Positions 25,319-34,574 of a DNA stretch of 64,000 nucleotides are shown here, one piece after another; the stretch's first letter is position 1, and each line of letters begins with the position of its first letter. Made by a program: the position numbers and the translations under genes. The DNA comes from Paraburkholderia ginsengiterrae (GTDB taxonomy: Bacteria > Pseudomonadota > Gammaproteobacteria > Burkholderiales > Burkholderiaceae): positions 124,001 through 188,000 of the forward strand of contig NZ_LXKA01000221.1 of the NCBI RefSeq assembly GCF_001645125.1, given 5' to 3'. The notes under the pieces are model-generated. The model was not told the DNA's origin and made no database searches. It saw only the letters and a program-made list of their open reading frames with translations.

Positions 25319-26995
25319 TTATCCGTGCTTCACCATGCCGAGCTCGCAATCGACGAGCTGGTTGCCGTACAGCGCGCGTTCACGCGCGGCGCGTGGCGAG
25401 TTGTCGGTGATCGAGAAAAAGAACACGCCGGCGAAGGCAACGATCATTGAAAAGAGAGCGGGGTATTCGTAGGGATAGATCGCGTGCGGGTGTCCCAGCA
25501 CCTGTACCCAGACAGTCGGGCTGAGGATCGTCAAGGTCACCGCTGTGATCAGCCCGAGCGAGCCGCCGAGCACCGCGCCCCGCGTGGTCATGCCGCGCCA
25601 GTAGATCGAAAGAAGCAGAACGGGAAAGTTCGAGCTGGCCGCGATCGAGAAAGTCAGGCTGACGATGAACGCGATGTTCTGCTTCTCGAAGGCGATGCCC
25701 AGCAGAATGGCGAGCACGCCCAGCACCAGCGTGGTGATGCGCGACACTTGCAGTTCTTCGCGGTCCCCGGCCGCGCCGCGGCGAATGACGTTCGCGTACA
25801 GATCGTGCGAAACCGCCGACGATCCGGCGAGCGTCAGACCCGCGACGACCGCGAGAATCGTCGAGAAGGCGACCGCACAGATGAAGCCGAGAAACACGTT
25901 GCCGCCCACCGCGTGCGCCAGATGAATCGCCACCATGTTGACGCCGCCGATCACCGCGCCGGAGGCCGTGTGATATTGCGGATCGGTCGCCACTAGCGCA
26001 ATCGTGCCGAAGCCGATGATGATGATCAGCGCGTAGCCGATGCCCACAATGCCCGTCGCGTAAAGAATGCTTTTTCTCGCGGCTTTCGCGTCGCCCACCG
26101 TGAAAAAGCGCATCAGGATGTGCGGCAAGCCGGCCGTGCCGAAGATCAACGCCAACCCTAGCGAGACGGCGGAAACCGGATCCGAGACGAGGCCGCCGGG
26201 TCGCATGATCGCGGCATGCTTCGGATGAGCCAGGATCGCCTGCGAGAACAGGGCATTCAGACTGAAGCCGAAGTGGCTCAGCACCATCAGCGCCATGAAG
26301 GCGGCGCCCGCCAGCAGCAGTGCGGCCTTGATGATCTGGATCCACGTGGTGGCGAGCATGCCGCCGAAAAACACATACACCACCATCAATACGCCGACGA
26401 TCACCACCGCGACCGTATAGTTGAAGCCGAACAGCAATTCGACCAGCTTGCCGGCGCCGACCATCTGCGAGACGAGATAGAGCAGCACGATGACAATCGA
26501 GCTCGAGGCGGCGAAGGCGCGAATTGGCCGCTGTTGCAGCCGATAAGACACCACGTCGGCGAGCGTATAGCGCCCGAGATTGCGCAGCGGCTCGGCAATC
26601 AGGAACAGAATGACCGGCCAGCTGGCGAGAAAGCCGATTGAATAGATCAGGCCGTCATAGCCGCTCGTGAACACCAGCGCGGAGATGCCGAGCAGCGAAG
26701 CGGCGGACATATAGTCGCCAGCAATTGCCCAGCCATTCTGGAAGGCTGTGATCTTGCCGCCGGCCGCGTAGTGGTCGGACACGCTGTTGTTCTTTTTTGC
26801 CGCCCAGCGGGTGATGAACAGCGTGGAGGCGACGAACAGCAGGAACATGCCGATCGCGATGGGATTGTGCGATCGCGCCGGCGCCGCGGTTTCCGCGGCA
26901 GCAGCGGGCAGGGCGGCGAGGGCGCCGAAGATGCCGGGGATGCCGATAAGCGGTGCGATCGAAAGCAGCCGATACCGAAGAGGATGCCGTTTCAT
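25319..26995 (-). CDS. actP: Sodium:solute symporter, ActP (acetate/monocarboxylate) type
   Basis: A 558-residue SSS-family symporter with a signal-like N-terminus and about 13 membrane helices. ActP-type segments are visible: [60 protein letters not shown] and [20 protein letters not shown]. ActP takes up acetate, glycolate and other short acids with cations. It overlaps the DUF485 gene start-to-stop (26992-26995), the usual YjcH-ActP pairing. In this operon it probably imports an acidic substrate or a cleavage product of the aromatic pathway. The substrate cannot be read from sequence. Confidence 0.92.
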   Translation of the reverse strand: MKRHPLRYRLLSIAPLIGIPGIFGALAALPAAAAETAAPARSHNPIAIGMFLLFVASTLFITRWAAKKNNSVSDHYAAGGKITAFQNGWAIAGDYMSAASLLGISALVFTSGYDGLIYSIGFLASWPVILFLIAEPLRNLGRYTLADVVSYRLQQRPIRAFAASSSIVIVLLYLVSQMVGAGKLVELLFGFNYTVAVVIVGVLMVVYVFFGGMLATTWIQIIKAALLLAGAAFMALMVLSHFGFSLNALFSQAILAHPKHAAIMRPGGLVSDPVSAVSLGLALIFGTAGLPHILMRFFTVGDAKAARKSILYATGIVGIGYALIIIIGFGTIALVATDPQYHTASGAVIGGVNMVAIHLAHAVGGNVFLGFICAVAFSTILAVVAGLTLAGSSAVSHDLYANVIRRGAAGDREELQVSRITTLVLGVLAILLGIAFEKQNIAFIVSLTFSIAASSNFPVLLLSIYWRGMTTRGAVLGGSLGLITAVTLTILSPTVWVQVLGHPHAIYPYEYPALFSMIVAFAGVFFFSITDNSPRAARERALYGNQLVDCELGMVKHG

Positions 26996-27357
26996 TGCCG
27001 TACTCCTTGCCGGATTTCACTCACGGCGCGGTCCTGAGTGGTGTTGGCTCGCGCGACATACACAGCGACCAGCACGAAGGTAAAGATGAACATGCCGAAG
27101 CCGGCCGGAATACCCCACGTCGCCGGCTGGCCTTCGACGATCGGCCGGCCGAGCAGTGCCGGGGCGAAGGCCAGCGTGAGAATGAAGGCAAAGTACACAG
27201 CCAGCATCAGGGCGGTTAGCATCCACGAGAATGTGCGCCGTGCTCGCACATGTGCCTGAAAGCGCGGATCGTCGAGCAGCGGATGGGATGGGGGCGGCGG
27301 CGGGTCGCTCGCGACGTGCTGCGCGCTCATCGAATAGGTTGGGGCGCCAGGTTCCAC
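26992..27357 (-). CDS. DUF485 (YjcH-like) inner-membrane partner of ActP
   Basis: A 121-residue protein with two membrane helices (about 45-68 and 82-104: [20 protein letters not shown] and [20 protein letters not shown]). The core [19 protein letters not shown] is the DUF485 signature. The start is GTG at 27357, supported by GAAAGGAGAC immediately upstream; the first ATG (27330) would leave that site unused. It overlaps actP by four bases. YjcH-type proteins are co-encoded with ActP, and their exact role is not established. Confidence 0.9.
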   Translation of the reverse strand: MEPGAPTYSMSAQHVASDPPPPPSHPLLDDPRFQAHVRARRTFSWMLTALMLAVYFAFILTLAFAPALLGRPIVEGQPATWGIPAGFGMFIFTFVLVAVYVARANTTQDRAVSEIRQGVRQ

Positions 27358-27431
27358 TTTGTCTCCTTTCGAAACGGATTCTTGTCGATGCCGCGACGGT
27401 TGAACGAACCAATCGCAGGCCTAACTAATGT

Positions 27432-28667
27432 TTAAAAAGCGGATGAAAAACGTGCAGGCACGGCGGTCTCGCGCATCACCGCGTCCGGTGTGCGATAGCG
27501 CTCGGCCATTTCCCGATCGACCTCGTTCTTCAATTGCGCCTGCATGTAAGCGCCAAGATGGCGCGCGTGCTCGACGATTGCGGTGCCGACTTGCGTGCGC
27601 ACGCGGCTGTATTCCGCGAGCGCGTCCTGAATGCCGGTATGGCTGTTCAACGCGCCGACGAGCGCCATGGCATCGCTTGCCGCCTTGGTGACGCCCATGC
27701 CGCAATGCGGCCGCGCGACGAACGCCGCGTCGCCCAGCAAGGCAACCCGGCCGAACGCCATCTGCGGCACTTCGAGATCGAAGATGGGCTGGAAGAGTGG
27801 CTGCGTCGACTGGGTCACCACTTCGGCAAATTGCGGGGCCAGCAGCGTGTGCGCCGCGTTTTCCATGTCGGCGAGCACCTCGTCGCGAATCAGCGTGGGG
27901 GGAATGCCGCCCACCCAGCGTTTGCCGGATGCGTCGGTCAACAGGTTCGGCAACTGGATATCTTCGCTCGTCGCGCGATACCAGACGAAGTTGTAGCGGC
28001 GTTCGCCCGTTTTCGTGCTGTTGTTCTGGCCGGCAACCGGATAGCCGAGAATCTGTTCGTGCGGCGGCAGGCAGAAGGCGAACTTGTCGAACAGCGCCTC
28101 GCGCGTGGCGCGTGACAGCGACGTTTCGTCGACGAGGCCGCGCCATGCGACATAACCCGCGTATTGAAGCTTCACGTCAGGCAGGAACTGCTCGCGAATC
28201 GCCGACTTGAAACCGTCCGCCGCAATCACAAGGTCGGCGTGCAATACCGTGCCGTCACTGAGCGTCACGCTGGCCTGATCGGGGCCGTCCTGTACGGATG
28301 CGACCGTGCCGCCGGAATGGTAGTGGACAGCGGGCAGGGCGGCGCGCAACACGTGATACATCTTTCCCCACGCCGTCAGGGTTTGCGGCATTTCGCGCTC
28401 GGACAACACCGCGCCGTTCTGCGCGAATGTCACGCGCGACTGCACTTTGACGCCGATCGAGTCGTCGATCGACACCCCGGCGGCGGTCATTGCCTCGAAC
28501 AGTTCGGGATGCGTAACGATGCCGGCGCCACGGCCGGCCAGTTCTTCGGGAACGCGCTCGAATATGTCGACGTGCCAGCCGTTGCGGACCAGCAGATTGG
28601 CGGCAAACAGGCCGCCCAGCGAGCCGCCGACAATGATCGCCTTTGAACGTGAGGAAGGATTGGCCAT
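27432..28667 (-). CDS. FAD-dependent aromatic hydroxylase (2,6-dihydroxypyridine/salicylate hydroxylase group)
   Basis: A 411-residue class-A flavoprotein monooxygenase. The N-terminal dinucleotide motif is KAIIVGGSLGGLFAANLL, the middle DG motif is ADLVIAADGFKSAIREQFL, and the GD motif is VALLGDAAFVARPHCGMGV. The presence of PHCGMGV and of GKRWVGGIPPTLIRDEVLADM points to the branch that includes 2,6-dihydroxypyridine 3-hydroxylase. The reaction is NAD(P)H- and O2-dependent ring hydroxylation. AGGAGC precedes the ATG, and the VOC gene ends two bases upstream. It sits with a decarboxylase-type amidohydrolase and an ActP symporter, fitting degradation of a hydroxylated aromatic or pyridine acid. 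Confidence 0.9.
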   Translation of the reverse strand: MANPSSRSKAIIVGGSLGGLFAANLLVRNGWHVDIFERVPEELAGRGAGIVTHPELFEAMTAAGVSIDDSIGVKVQSRVTFAQNGAVLSEREMPQTLTAWGKMYHVLRAALPAVHYHSGGTVASVQDGPDQASVTLSDGTVLHADLVIAADGFKSAIREQFLPDVKLQYAGYVAWRGLVDETSLSRATREALFDKFAFCLPPHEQILGYPVAGQNNSTKTGERRYNFVWYRATSEDIQLPNLLTDASGKRWVGGIPPTLIRDEVLADMENAAHTLLAPQFAEVVTQSTQPLFQPIFDLEVPQMAFGRVALLGDAAFVARPHCGMGVTKAASDAMALVGALNSHTGIQDALAEYSRVRTQVGTAIVEHARHLGAYMQAQLKNEVDREMAERYRTPDAVMRETAVPARFSSAF

Positions 28668-28669
28668 GA

Positions 28670-29155
28670 TTACGCTCCTGCGTTGATGGATGCCCGATCA
28701 ATGGCCGGATGGGTTTCGGCCAGACCGTTGAGTTCTTCTGCGGGGAAATTCAGTTCGATGGTCACGCCGGATGGATCCTCCAGGAACACCTGATGCAGGC
28801 CGAGGCTCGGCACCGTGCGATCGCGCCAGGCCACGCCTTCTGCCTGCAGCGTTTTCCACATGGCTTCGACACCGGTCGCGAGAAACGCAATGTGATCGAC
28901 CGTGCCGGTTCCGGTGGCGGGCAGCGCCTTGTCGCCGAGATAGGCGGTGAGACCGGCGGGATTGCCCGGATCGACGCCGATGATGTGGACGGTGCCGAAG
29001 TCGGCTTCGTCATCACCCTTGTAAAGCCACGCGCCGGGAAAATCGAAGGGCGGGCGGTAGCCGCGCTTGAACCCGAGAATCCGCTCGTAGAAGCGGCAGG
29101 ATTTCTCGAGATCCATGGTGCGGATCGAGTAGTGGGCAAGCTTTGAGACGGGCAT
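28670..29155 (-). CDS. VOC-superfamily protein, single domain
   Basis: A 161-residue glyoxalase/extradiol-dioxygenase-fold protein: LAHYSIRTMDLEKSCRFYERI at the start, TVDHIAFLATGVEAMWKTL in the second half, and metal-ligand type Glu in DPSGVTIELNF. It could be a ring-cleavage-type enzyme, an isomerase or a lyase; the length fits a dimeric single-domain VOC. It is the promoter-proximal gene of the catabolic operon, just downstream of the TetR-type operator at 29175-29207. Start at 29155 (MPVSKLAHYSI). Confidence 0.85.
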   Translation of the reverse strand: MPVSKLAHYSIRTMDLEKSCRFYERILGFKRGYRPPFDFPGAWLYKGDDEADFGTVHIIGVDPGNPAGLTAYLGDKALPATGTGTVDHIAFLATGVEAMWKTLQAEGVAWRDRTVPSLGLHQVFLEDPSGVTIELNFPAEELNGLAETHPAIDRASINAGA

Positions 29156-29174
29156 GAATAACTCCTGCTACGTT

Positions 29175-29207
29175 ATTTATCGATCGATTAGTGATCGTTA
29201 GATAAAT
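29175..29207. promoter_or_regulatory. 33-bp near-perfect palindrome, TetR-type operator of the catabolic operon
   Basis: Centred on 29191, the two 16-base arms match at 13 of 16 positions. The outer blocks are perfect (ATTTATC and GATAAAT), with CGAT cores inside. It starts 20 bases before the operon's first gene and lies between that gene and the TetR gene, where a repressor would cover the promoter. Binding by the TetR product of 29350-30057 is inference from position. The remaining bases to 29349 carry no gene. Confidence 0.72.
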
Positions 29208-29349
29208 AGTAGGTGAATTCCTGAGCAGGAGAAAGCGGCGTAGCGGCGGTGTTTACCCTGGAAAACGGCTTGGAAAACGCAAAGGAGGTTTGCGCAATGA
29301 GCAACGAGGGGGCGATGAAACGAGTGGCCGGCGAGGGTGCCGGCCGGCG

Positions 29350-30057
29350 TCAGGCTTTGGTTTTGGCGGGGGCTTTCGAGGCGTGCTTGAGCGCTTCAGG
29401 CACGCCGTTGAGGAAGGCGTCGACCTGGCGCGCAATGTGGTCTTCCACGTTGTCGCTGACCGGCAGACCGTAGATCCACTTGCGCACGCCAAGATAGAAG
29501 ATGCTGGCGTGCAGGCTCCAGATCAGCTCCAGGTCGATATCGCGCTGCTTGCTGCTGGACGATGCCGGCAGGTTGTAGGCCGAGCGGATTTCCGCCATGA
29601 CGGGCAGGAACACGCGTTCTCGCAGCCTCGACAGATATTTGGAGTTGATGCCTTCGCGCGTCAGTCCGGCGAAGATGAAAATCCGGATCCATTCGCGGCG
29701 CAGGATCGCAGCGGCGTACGCCGAGTAGAACCTGACCATGCGTTCCTGGATCGGCACCGAGCGGTCCTTGATCAGACACTCCCAGCTCGTGTCCCATTGA
29801 TAGACCTCTTCGTACACGCGGTCGATCAAGGCCTCCTTGCTCGGAAAATAGCGGTACAGCAGCGGCTGCGTCACGCCGAGTTGACGTGCGAGCTCGCGGG
29901 TGCTGCCGGAGAAGCCGTGCGTGGCGAAATGGTCGACGGCCTTCAGCACGATCTGACGCTCCCGCACCTCGGGGGCGAGGCGGCGCGTGACGCCCTTCTC
30001 GATGTCCTGCCCCTCGCTGGTCGACGCCGCCTCGGGCGGCTGTGCTTTTCTCGGCAT
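29350..30057 (-). CDS. TetR-family transcriptional regulator
   Basis: A 235-residue regulator. The helix-turn-helix (about 30-75) reads HFATHGFSGSTRELARQLGV then TQPLLYRYFPSKEALIDRVY. The ligand-binding region is helical. The ATG at 30057 (MPRKAQPPE) is chosen; the longer in-frame start at 30093 is possible and neither has a clear ribosome site. It is encoded upstream of, and in the same direction as, the VOC/hydroxylase/symporter operon, with the palindrome at 29175-29207 between them. It is likely a repressor relieved by the aromatic substrate. Confidence 0.9.
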   Translation of the reverse strand: MPRKAQPPEAASTSEGQDIEKGVTRRLAPEVRERQIVLKAVDHFATHGFSGSTRELARQLGVTQPLLYRYFPSKEALIDRVYEEVYQWDTSWECLIKDRSVPIQERMVRFYSAYAAAILRREWIRIFIFAGLTREGINSKYLSRLRERVFLPVMAEIRSAYNLPASSSSKQRDIDLELIWSLHASIFYLGVRKWIYGLPVSDNVEDHIARQVDAFLNGVPEALKHASKAPAKTKA

Positions 30058-30236
30058 GGTGTATCCGGTACCCGGGATGTTCGCACGCATCATACAAAGA
30101 TTACCCCTGTCTGGCTAGGCGAAGGCGCCCGCGAGGCCACGCGCGCCGGGCGTGTGCCACGCATGTTGGGAGCGCACACCACGTCCGCTTGCGAGGCGCG
30201 GCGCAATCGGGCCGGAGGCGCTTGGTACAAATTTTT

Positions 30237-30251
30237 TGAACGATACGTTCA
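30237..30251. promoter_or_regulatory. 15-bp perfect palindrome flanked by T-tracts
   Basis: TGAACG-ATA-CGTTCA is a perfect inverted repeat bracketed by TTTTTT on each side. It lies between the TetR gene (minus) and the winged-helix ATPase gene (plus). GAACG/CGTTC dyads are common TetR-family sites, so this may be an autoregulatory operator. The rest of 30058-30383 holds no gene that I can support. Confidence 0.6.
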
Positions 30252-30383
30252 GTTTTTTCCGAGCATGCCAAAGCGTCGCTGCTCTAGACTCCGGGGAGCC
30301 GACGCTGAGTGTTCTTTCCTCAGTTCTCCCCGCCGTCTTCCCCCGGCTGTTCTTTTATCCGCTGTGTTTGGGATGTTCAGGTA

Positions 30384-33300
30384 ATGATCCGTATTGGCCC
30401 GCTTGAGGTAGACGTTGAGCGTCGGGAACTGTCTCTCGACGGGCAACCCGTGCGCCTCGGCAGCCGTGCGTTCGACATGCTGACCGTGCTGATCGCAGCG
30501 AACGGCGGGCTCGTGTCGAAGGACGAGTTGCTCAAGCAGGTCTGGCCGAACGCGGTTGTCGAAGAGAACAACCTTCAGGTCCACATGTCCGCGCTCCGCA
30601 AGATGCTGGGCGAAAGCCGCGGGCTGATACAGACCGTGTCCGGACGAGGCTACCGGCTGGTTCCGAGAGTGTCGTCGGCGGCTGCCTCCGGCAACGCTGA
30701 CGATGACGACAGGCTCGAACGCGTCGACCAGGACGAGAGCGTCCCCCACAACCTGCCGGTCAATCTGTCTGCGCTGATCGGCCGGGACCTGGCGTTGCAG
30801 GACGTTTCGCTGGCGCTCGCGTCGGCCCGCCACGTGACGCTGCTCGGCTCCGGCGGCATCGGCAAGACCCGGCTGGCCGTCGAAGTCGCGCGCGATTCGC
30901 TGGCGCGCTTCCCGGACGGCGTCTATCTGGTCGCGCTCGCCTCGGCCTCCGATGCGAGCAGCGTGCTCGCGGCGTTCGCAGCCAGCATCGGTGTGAATCC
31001 GGCGAGCGGACCGCTCACGCTCGCGCGCTTCTGCAAGGAGTTCCGCGAACGTCGCGTGCTGTTCGTGCTCGACAACTGCGAGCACGTACTCGGCCACGCC
31101 GCCGAGCTGGCCGAGACGCTGCTGAACGTCGGGCCGGCCGTGCATGTGCTCGCCACCAGCCGGGAGCCGCTACGCATCCAGAACGAACACCTGTATTGGG
31201 TCGCCGCGCTGCAGGTGCCCGCTCAGGACGAGGACAGCGAGAATGTCCCGCAATACAGCGCGGTCGAGTTATTCCTGTCGCGCGCCCGCGCGATCGACGC
31301 GCGATTCTCATCCGATGAGAAAAGCATGCAGCTGACCGGCATGGTGTGCCGCCGGCTCGACGGCATACCGTTGGCCATCGAACTGGCGGCGGCGCGCGCG
31401 GCGATACTCGGCATCGCGACACTGGCAAGCCATCTGGACGACCGTTTCAACATGCTGACCGGCGGCAACCGCACCGCGTTGCCGCGCCACCAGACCTTGA
31501 AGGCGACCCTCGACTGGAGCCACGCGATGCTCGACGAGGCCGAGCGCGCGACGCTGCGCCGGCTGGGCATTTTCGTCAGCAGTTTTACGATGGACGCGGC
31601 GATCGCCGTGGTGAACGACGGCGCGTTGCGCGAAGCGGAAGTGATCGAGGCGATGTCGGGGCTGGTCGAAAAATCGTTGATGGTGAGGTGCGTGAAGTGC
31701 GGTGAGGAGCGCTATCGCCTGCTGGAAACCACGCGCGCCTACGCGATGCAGAAGCTCGAGGATAACGGCGAGCAGCGCCTGGCCGCGTTCAATCACGCGC
31801 GCTACTTCGCGGGCCTGCTGGAACGCGAAGCGCTGAGCCGCGCGGATCCCGCGAGCGCCTTCGCCGATGGCTGGCTTCATCAGATGCACGCGCTGCTCGA
31901 CGACTTGCGCATGGCGCTCGGCTGGGCCCTGTCGCCGAAGGGCGACGAAGCGCTGGGCGAAACGCTGGCCGTCAAGGTCGTGTTCCTTCTCTATGAACTG
32001 TCGCTGGTCGACGAGTGCTGCGCATGGGCGCGTCGCGCCCTCGATAGCGTGGCCGCGACGCACCATGGCTCGCGCTCGACCCGGCACCTGCGCGTGCGTA
32101 TGCAACTGAAGGCGGCGCTTGGGGCGTCCCTTGTCTACGTCAACGGCCCGAACCAGGAAACCTTCGGCATCTGGTCCGAGACGCTCGCCTCGGCGATTGC
32201 GCTAGGGGACCACGCGTTCGAGGCTCGCGCGTTATGGGGCATGTGGAACGCGAGTCAATCGTCCGGTGCGGCACGCAATGCGCTGGCGTTCGCCGGGCGC
32301 TTCGCGTTGCTCGCCTCCGAGGTGGGCGACGCGGCGAGCGCGGTGCTGGCCTACCGGCTGCTCGGCATCGCCTCGCATTATGCGGGCGATCAACGGCAAG
32401 CCCGCGCGTCGCTTGAACAGTTCCTGCAGCACAGCGACGGGTTGCATCAGCGCCTGCCGCTCGGCCAGTCCGTCGATCATCGGATCGCCGTTTGTGCGAC
32501 GCTCGCGCGCGTGCTGTGGCTGCAGGGTTTCCGCGATCAGGCGCTGCGGCTCGCGCAGGATAGCGTGGTTGCCGCGTGCGACCAGCAACAGGCGATCGTG
32601 ACGACTTATGTGCTGGTCGAGGCGCTCGTTCCGCTCGCGCTGTTGTCGGACAAACGGGATCGCGCGGCTCATGCCATCGCGTTGCTCAAGGATGTGTCGA
32701 CGCGCGCCGGGTTGAGCGTCGCGCAGGCGTGCTGCCGCTGTTTCGATGAATACCTGCACTCGATGGACGACGTGTCGTGCGAGCGTTTGCAAGCCTTCCG
32801 CAGCGCGCTGGACGATCTGGAGTCGGTCGAGTTCGGTGCGCCGCGCGCCATGCTCGCCGGACAATACAGCCTGGCGCTCGGCCGCGCCGGCCGGCGGGAA
32901 GAAGGGATTGCCACGGTCGTGCGCGAGCTGGAGCACTGCGACGAAACCGGCGACCATTGGTACGTCAGCGAACTCAGGCGCATTCATGGCGAACTGCTGC
33001 TGATGGAGCCGGCAGGCGCGTCCTTAGCCGTTTCCGTTGCCATTTCTCATGAGGCGCAGAGGGATGCGGAGGTGTGTCTGGTCGCGGCTCTGGATGAGTC
33101 GCTGATGCAAGGCTGCCGCTCGCTGCAATTGCGGGCCGCGACCAGCCTTGGGCGACTCTGGCACGCGCAGGGTCGAAGCCGGGACGCAGCGCAACTTCTG
33201 ACGTCGGTCTGTTCGAGCTTGACCGAGGGCCTCGACTGGCAGGATTTCGAAGCTGCTGGGGATTTGCTGCGGATGACGGCCGCGGCCGGTGACCGGACCG

Positions 33301-33389
33301 CTGCGCGCGGCGGCAAGCGTGCCGGCAAGCCTCCGGTGGCCAGTTCATCCGACGCGCCGCCGAATGCGGAAGTACCCGAGCGCGGTTAG
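30384..33389 (+). CDS. Winged-helix regulator with STAND ATPase and helical-repeat domain
   Basis: A 1001-residue regulator. The winged helix (1-95) is closely related to the one at 21364 (RLGSRAFDMLTVLIAANGGL; VEENNLQVHMSALRKMLG). Walker A LLGSGGIGKTRL is near 155, Walker B RVLFVLDNCEHVL near 225, and GIPLAIELAAARAAI near 335. A helical repeat sensor region covers about 480-960. A basic C-terminal tail (RTAARGGKRAGKPP) ends it. STAND regulators bind an inducer through the repeats and ATP through the NB-ARC-like core. Start at 30384 with AGG just upstream; a longer in-frame start at 30309 is less likely. The target is unknown; it faces away from the TetR operon. Confidence 0.88.
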   Translation: MIRIGPLEVDVERRELSLDGQPVRLGSRAFDMLTVLIAANGGLVSKDELLKQVWPNAVVEENNLQVHMSALRKMLGESRGLIQTVSGRGYRLVPRVSSAAASGNADDDDRLERVDQDESVPHNLPVNLSALIGRDLALQDVSLALASARHVTLLGSGGIGKTRLAVEVARDSLARFPDGVYLVALASASDASSVLAAFAASIGVNPASGPLTLARFCKEFRERRVLFVLDNCEHVLGHAAELAETLLNVGPAVHVLATSREPLRIQNEHLYWVAALQVPAQDEDSENVPQYSAVELFLSRARAIDARFSSDEKSMQLTGMVCRRLDGIPLAIELAAARAAILGIATLASHLDDRFNMLTGGNRTALPRHQTLKATLDWSHAMLDEAERATLRRLGIFVSSFTMDAAIAVVNDGALREAEVIEAMSGLVEKSLMVRCVKCGEERYRLLETTRAYAMQKLEDNGEQRLAAFNHARYFAGLLEREALSRADPASAFADGWLHQMHALLDDLRMALGWALSPKGDEALGETLAVKVVFLLYELSLVDECCAWARRALDSVAATHHGSRSTRHLRVRMQLKAALGASLVYVNGPNQETFGIWSETLASAIALGDHAFEARALWGMWNASQSSGAARNALAFAGRFALLASEVGDAASAVLAYRLLGIASHYAGDQRQARASLEQFLQHSDGLHQRLPLGQSVDHRIAVCATLARVLWLQGFRDQALRLAQDSVVAACDQQQAIVTTYVLVEALVPLALLSDKRDRAAHAIALLKDVSTRAGLSVAQACCRCFDEYLHSMDDVSCERLQAFRSALDDLESVEFGAPRAMLAGQYSLALGRAGRREEGIATVVRELEHCDETGDHWYVSELRRIHGELLLMEPAGASLAVSVAISHEAQRDAEVCLVAALDESLMQGCRSLQLRAATSLGRLWHAQGRSRDAAQLLTSVCSSLTEGLDWQDFEAAGDLLRMTAAAGDRTAARGGKRAGKPPVASSSDAPPNAEVPERG

Positions 33390-33568
33390 GCAGCGGTTAT
33401 CAAATCAGTCGTAGAATTGGACTCGGCGCAGGTTTGCCAGGACTTCGGGAAGACTCACTGCGTGCTGTACGGCGCACGCGTCATGTGCTGACCGCATCGG
33501 TTCGCATCAAGAGACAGTCGTCCCGTGCTGCAATCAGGACTGCAGCGCAAACCTCATGGAAGGCAGTC

Positions 33569-34087
33569 GTGCGGCGCAAAGTCGTTGACACTGCGTATCT
33601 CGAAGGCACCGTGCCCGCGACGAGCGCGCCCCCGTTCGAAGTGGCGGACGGTGTTCGCTGCGTGCCCGCCGGCGATGTCACACGCATCACGGAGCGGCCC
33701 GAACGTTTTGTCGTCATCGGCGCGGGCAAGACCGCGCTCGACACCTGCGTGTGGCTGCTCGAACAGTTCGCGATGCTGGGCGTGATCGAGGCCCTGATTG
33801 GAAGCGATGCGGAAAAGAATCGACTCTGTCCGCCGATCGCTTACTGAGATGCGAACACGGACTACCTCGGTGCTTTCCTCGTGACCCTCGCGAATGAGCG
33901 AGCTCGCATGGCCTATCCGGCGCTTGTGAGCTGGGCAAAGGAGACCCGCCTCAACCCGTTCGGCGGAATCGGGCACTATCGCGATGCACCGGACGTTGTA
34001 GATGCGCGCGAGCGTATCAAGCGCTTTGCGACGGGGGCAGTTGGTAATTTGGCGCAGCTCGTCAGATCGAATATCGCTCGGACGTGA
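33569..34087 (+). pseudogene. Decayed NAD(P)/FAD-binding oxidoreductase
   Basis: One frame reads RRKVVDTAYLEGTVPATSAP, then RFVVIGAGKTALDTCVWLLE. It jumps at about 33765 to FAMLGVIEALIGSDAEKNRL and CPPIAY. A TGA at 33845-33847 interrupts it where relatives have Trp (AYWD). The same frame continues with DANTDYLGAFLVTLANERAR to a final TGA at 34085. In the family as I know it, some 150 or more residues lie between the dinucleotide motif and the FAMLGV segment, so there is an internal deletion plus a nonsense mutation. No N-terminal part is recognisable upstream (33390-33568). Function is lost. Confidence 0.75.
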
Positions 34088-34574
34088 TGTGTTGGAGATG
34101 CGAGATGCGGGCTGGCCGGGGTTGCCGCGATCAGATTTGCGTTGTCGGTCTGTCAATGTCCGGCGGCGATTGCTGAGCTGACGCCTGGATGGGGGATGAC
34201 GGCGATCGGCAGCACACGGCCCACTTCGGCCGTTCAACCCAGCCGATCTCAACGGCGGCTTCCAAGGTAGAACGGCCGCTTGTTGACACGCATGGCCAGG
34301 CGCGGCAAGGCCCGATAATGTGACAACGCCATGAAAATGCCAATGTGTGGATTCGCACACTTCTGCTCGGATTCGTCTTCGGGCTTCGTGCCCGGAGCAC
34401 TATTTTTCAGAAGCACGTCCCTCGGCTGACACAACCGGCGCGGAACGTGCCGACCTGTACGGCGCGCCGATCTGATTGCGCCGTACTGCATCCTTACTTG
34501 CCCGCCGCCTCCGTGAAAAAGCCATCCGGTCTCTTGATGGCGGCCGTCGCCTGTGCTGAAAATTGGAGGACGTC
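34088..34574. other. Intergenic stretch without a supported gene
   Basis: Between the decayed oxidoreductase and the exported beta-propeller-like gene I see no convincing coding frame. GTTGACAC (about 34281) followed by GATAAT (about 34315) is a possible promoter for the plus strand, but the spacing is too long to be convincing. Confidence 0.4.

Noticed and set aside
33434-33847. Plus-strand frame taken as an intact small protein
   Set aside because: It holds only part of an oxidoreductase with an internal deletion, and the same frame continues past the stop with family sequence, so it is a pseudogene.
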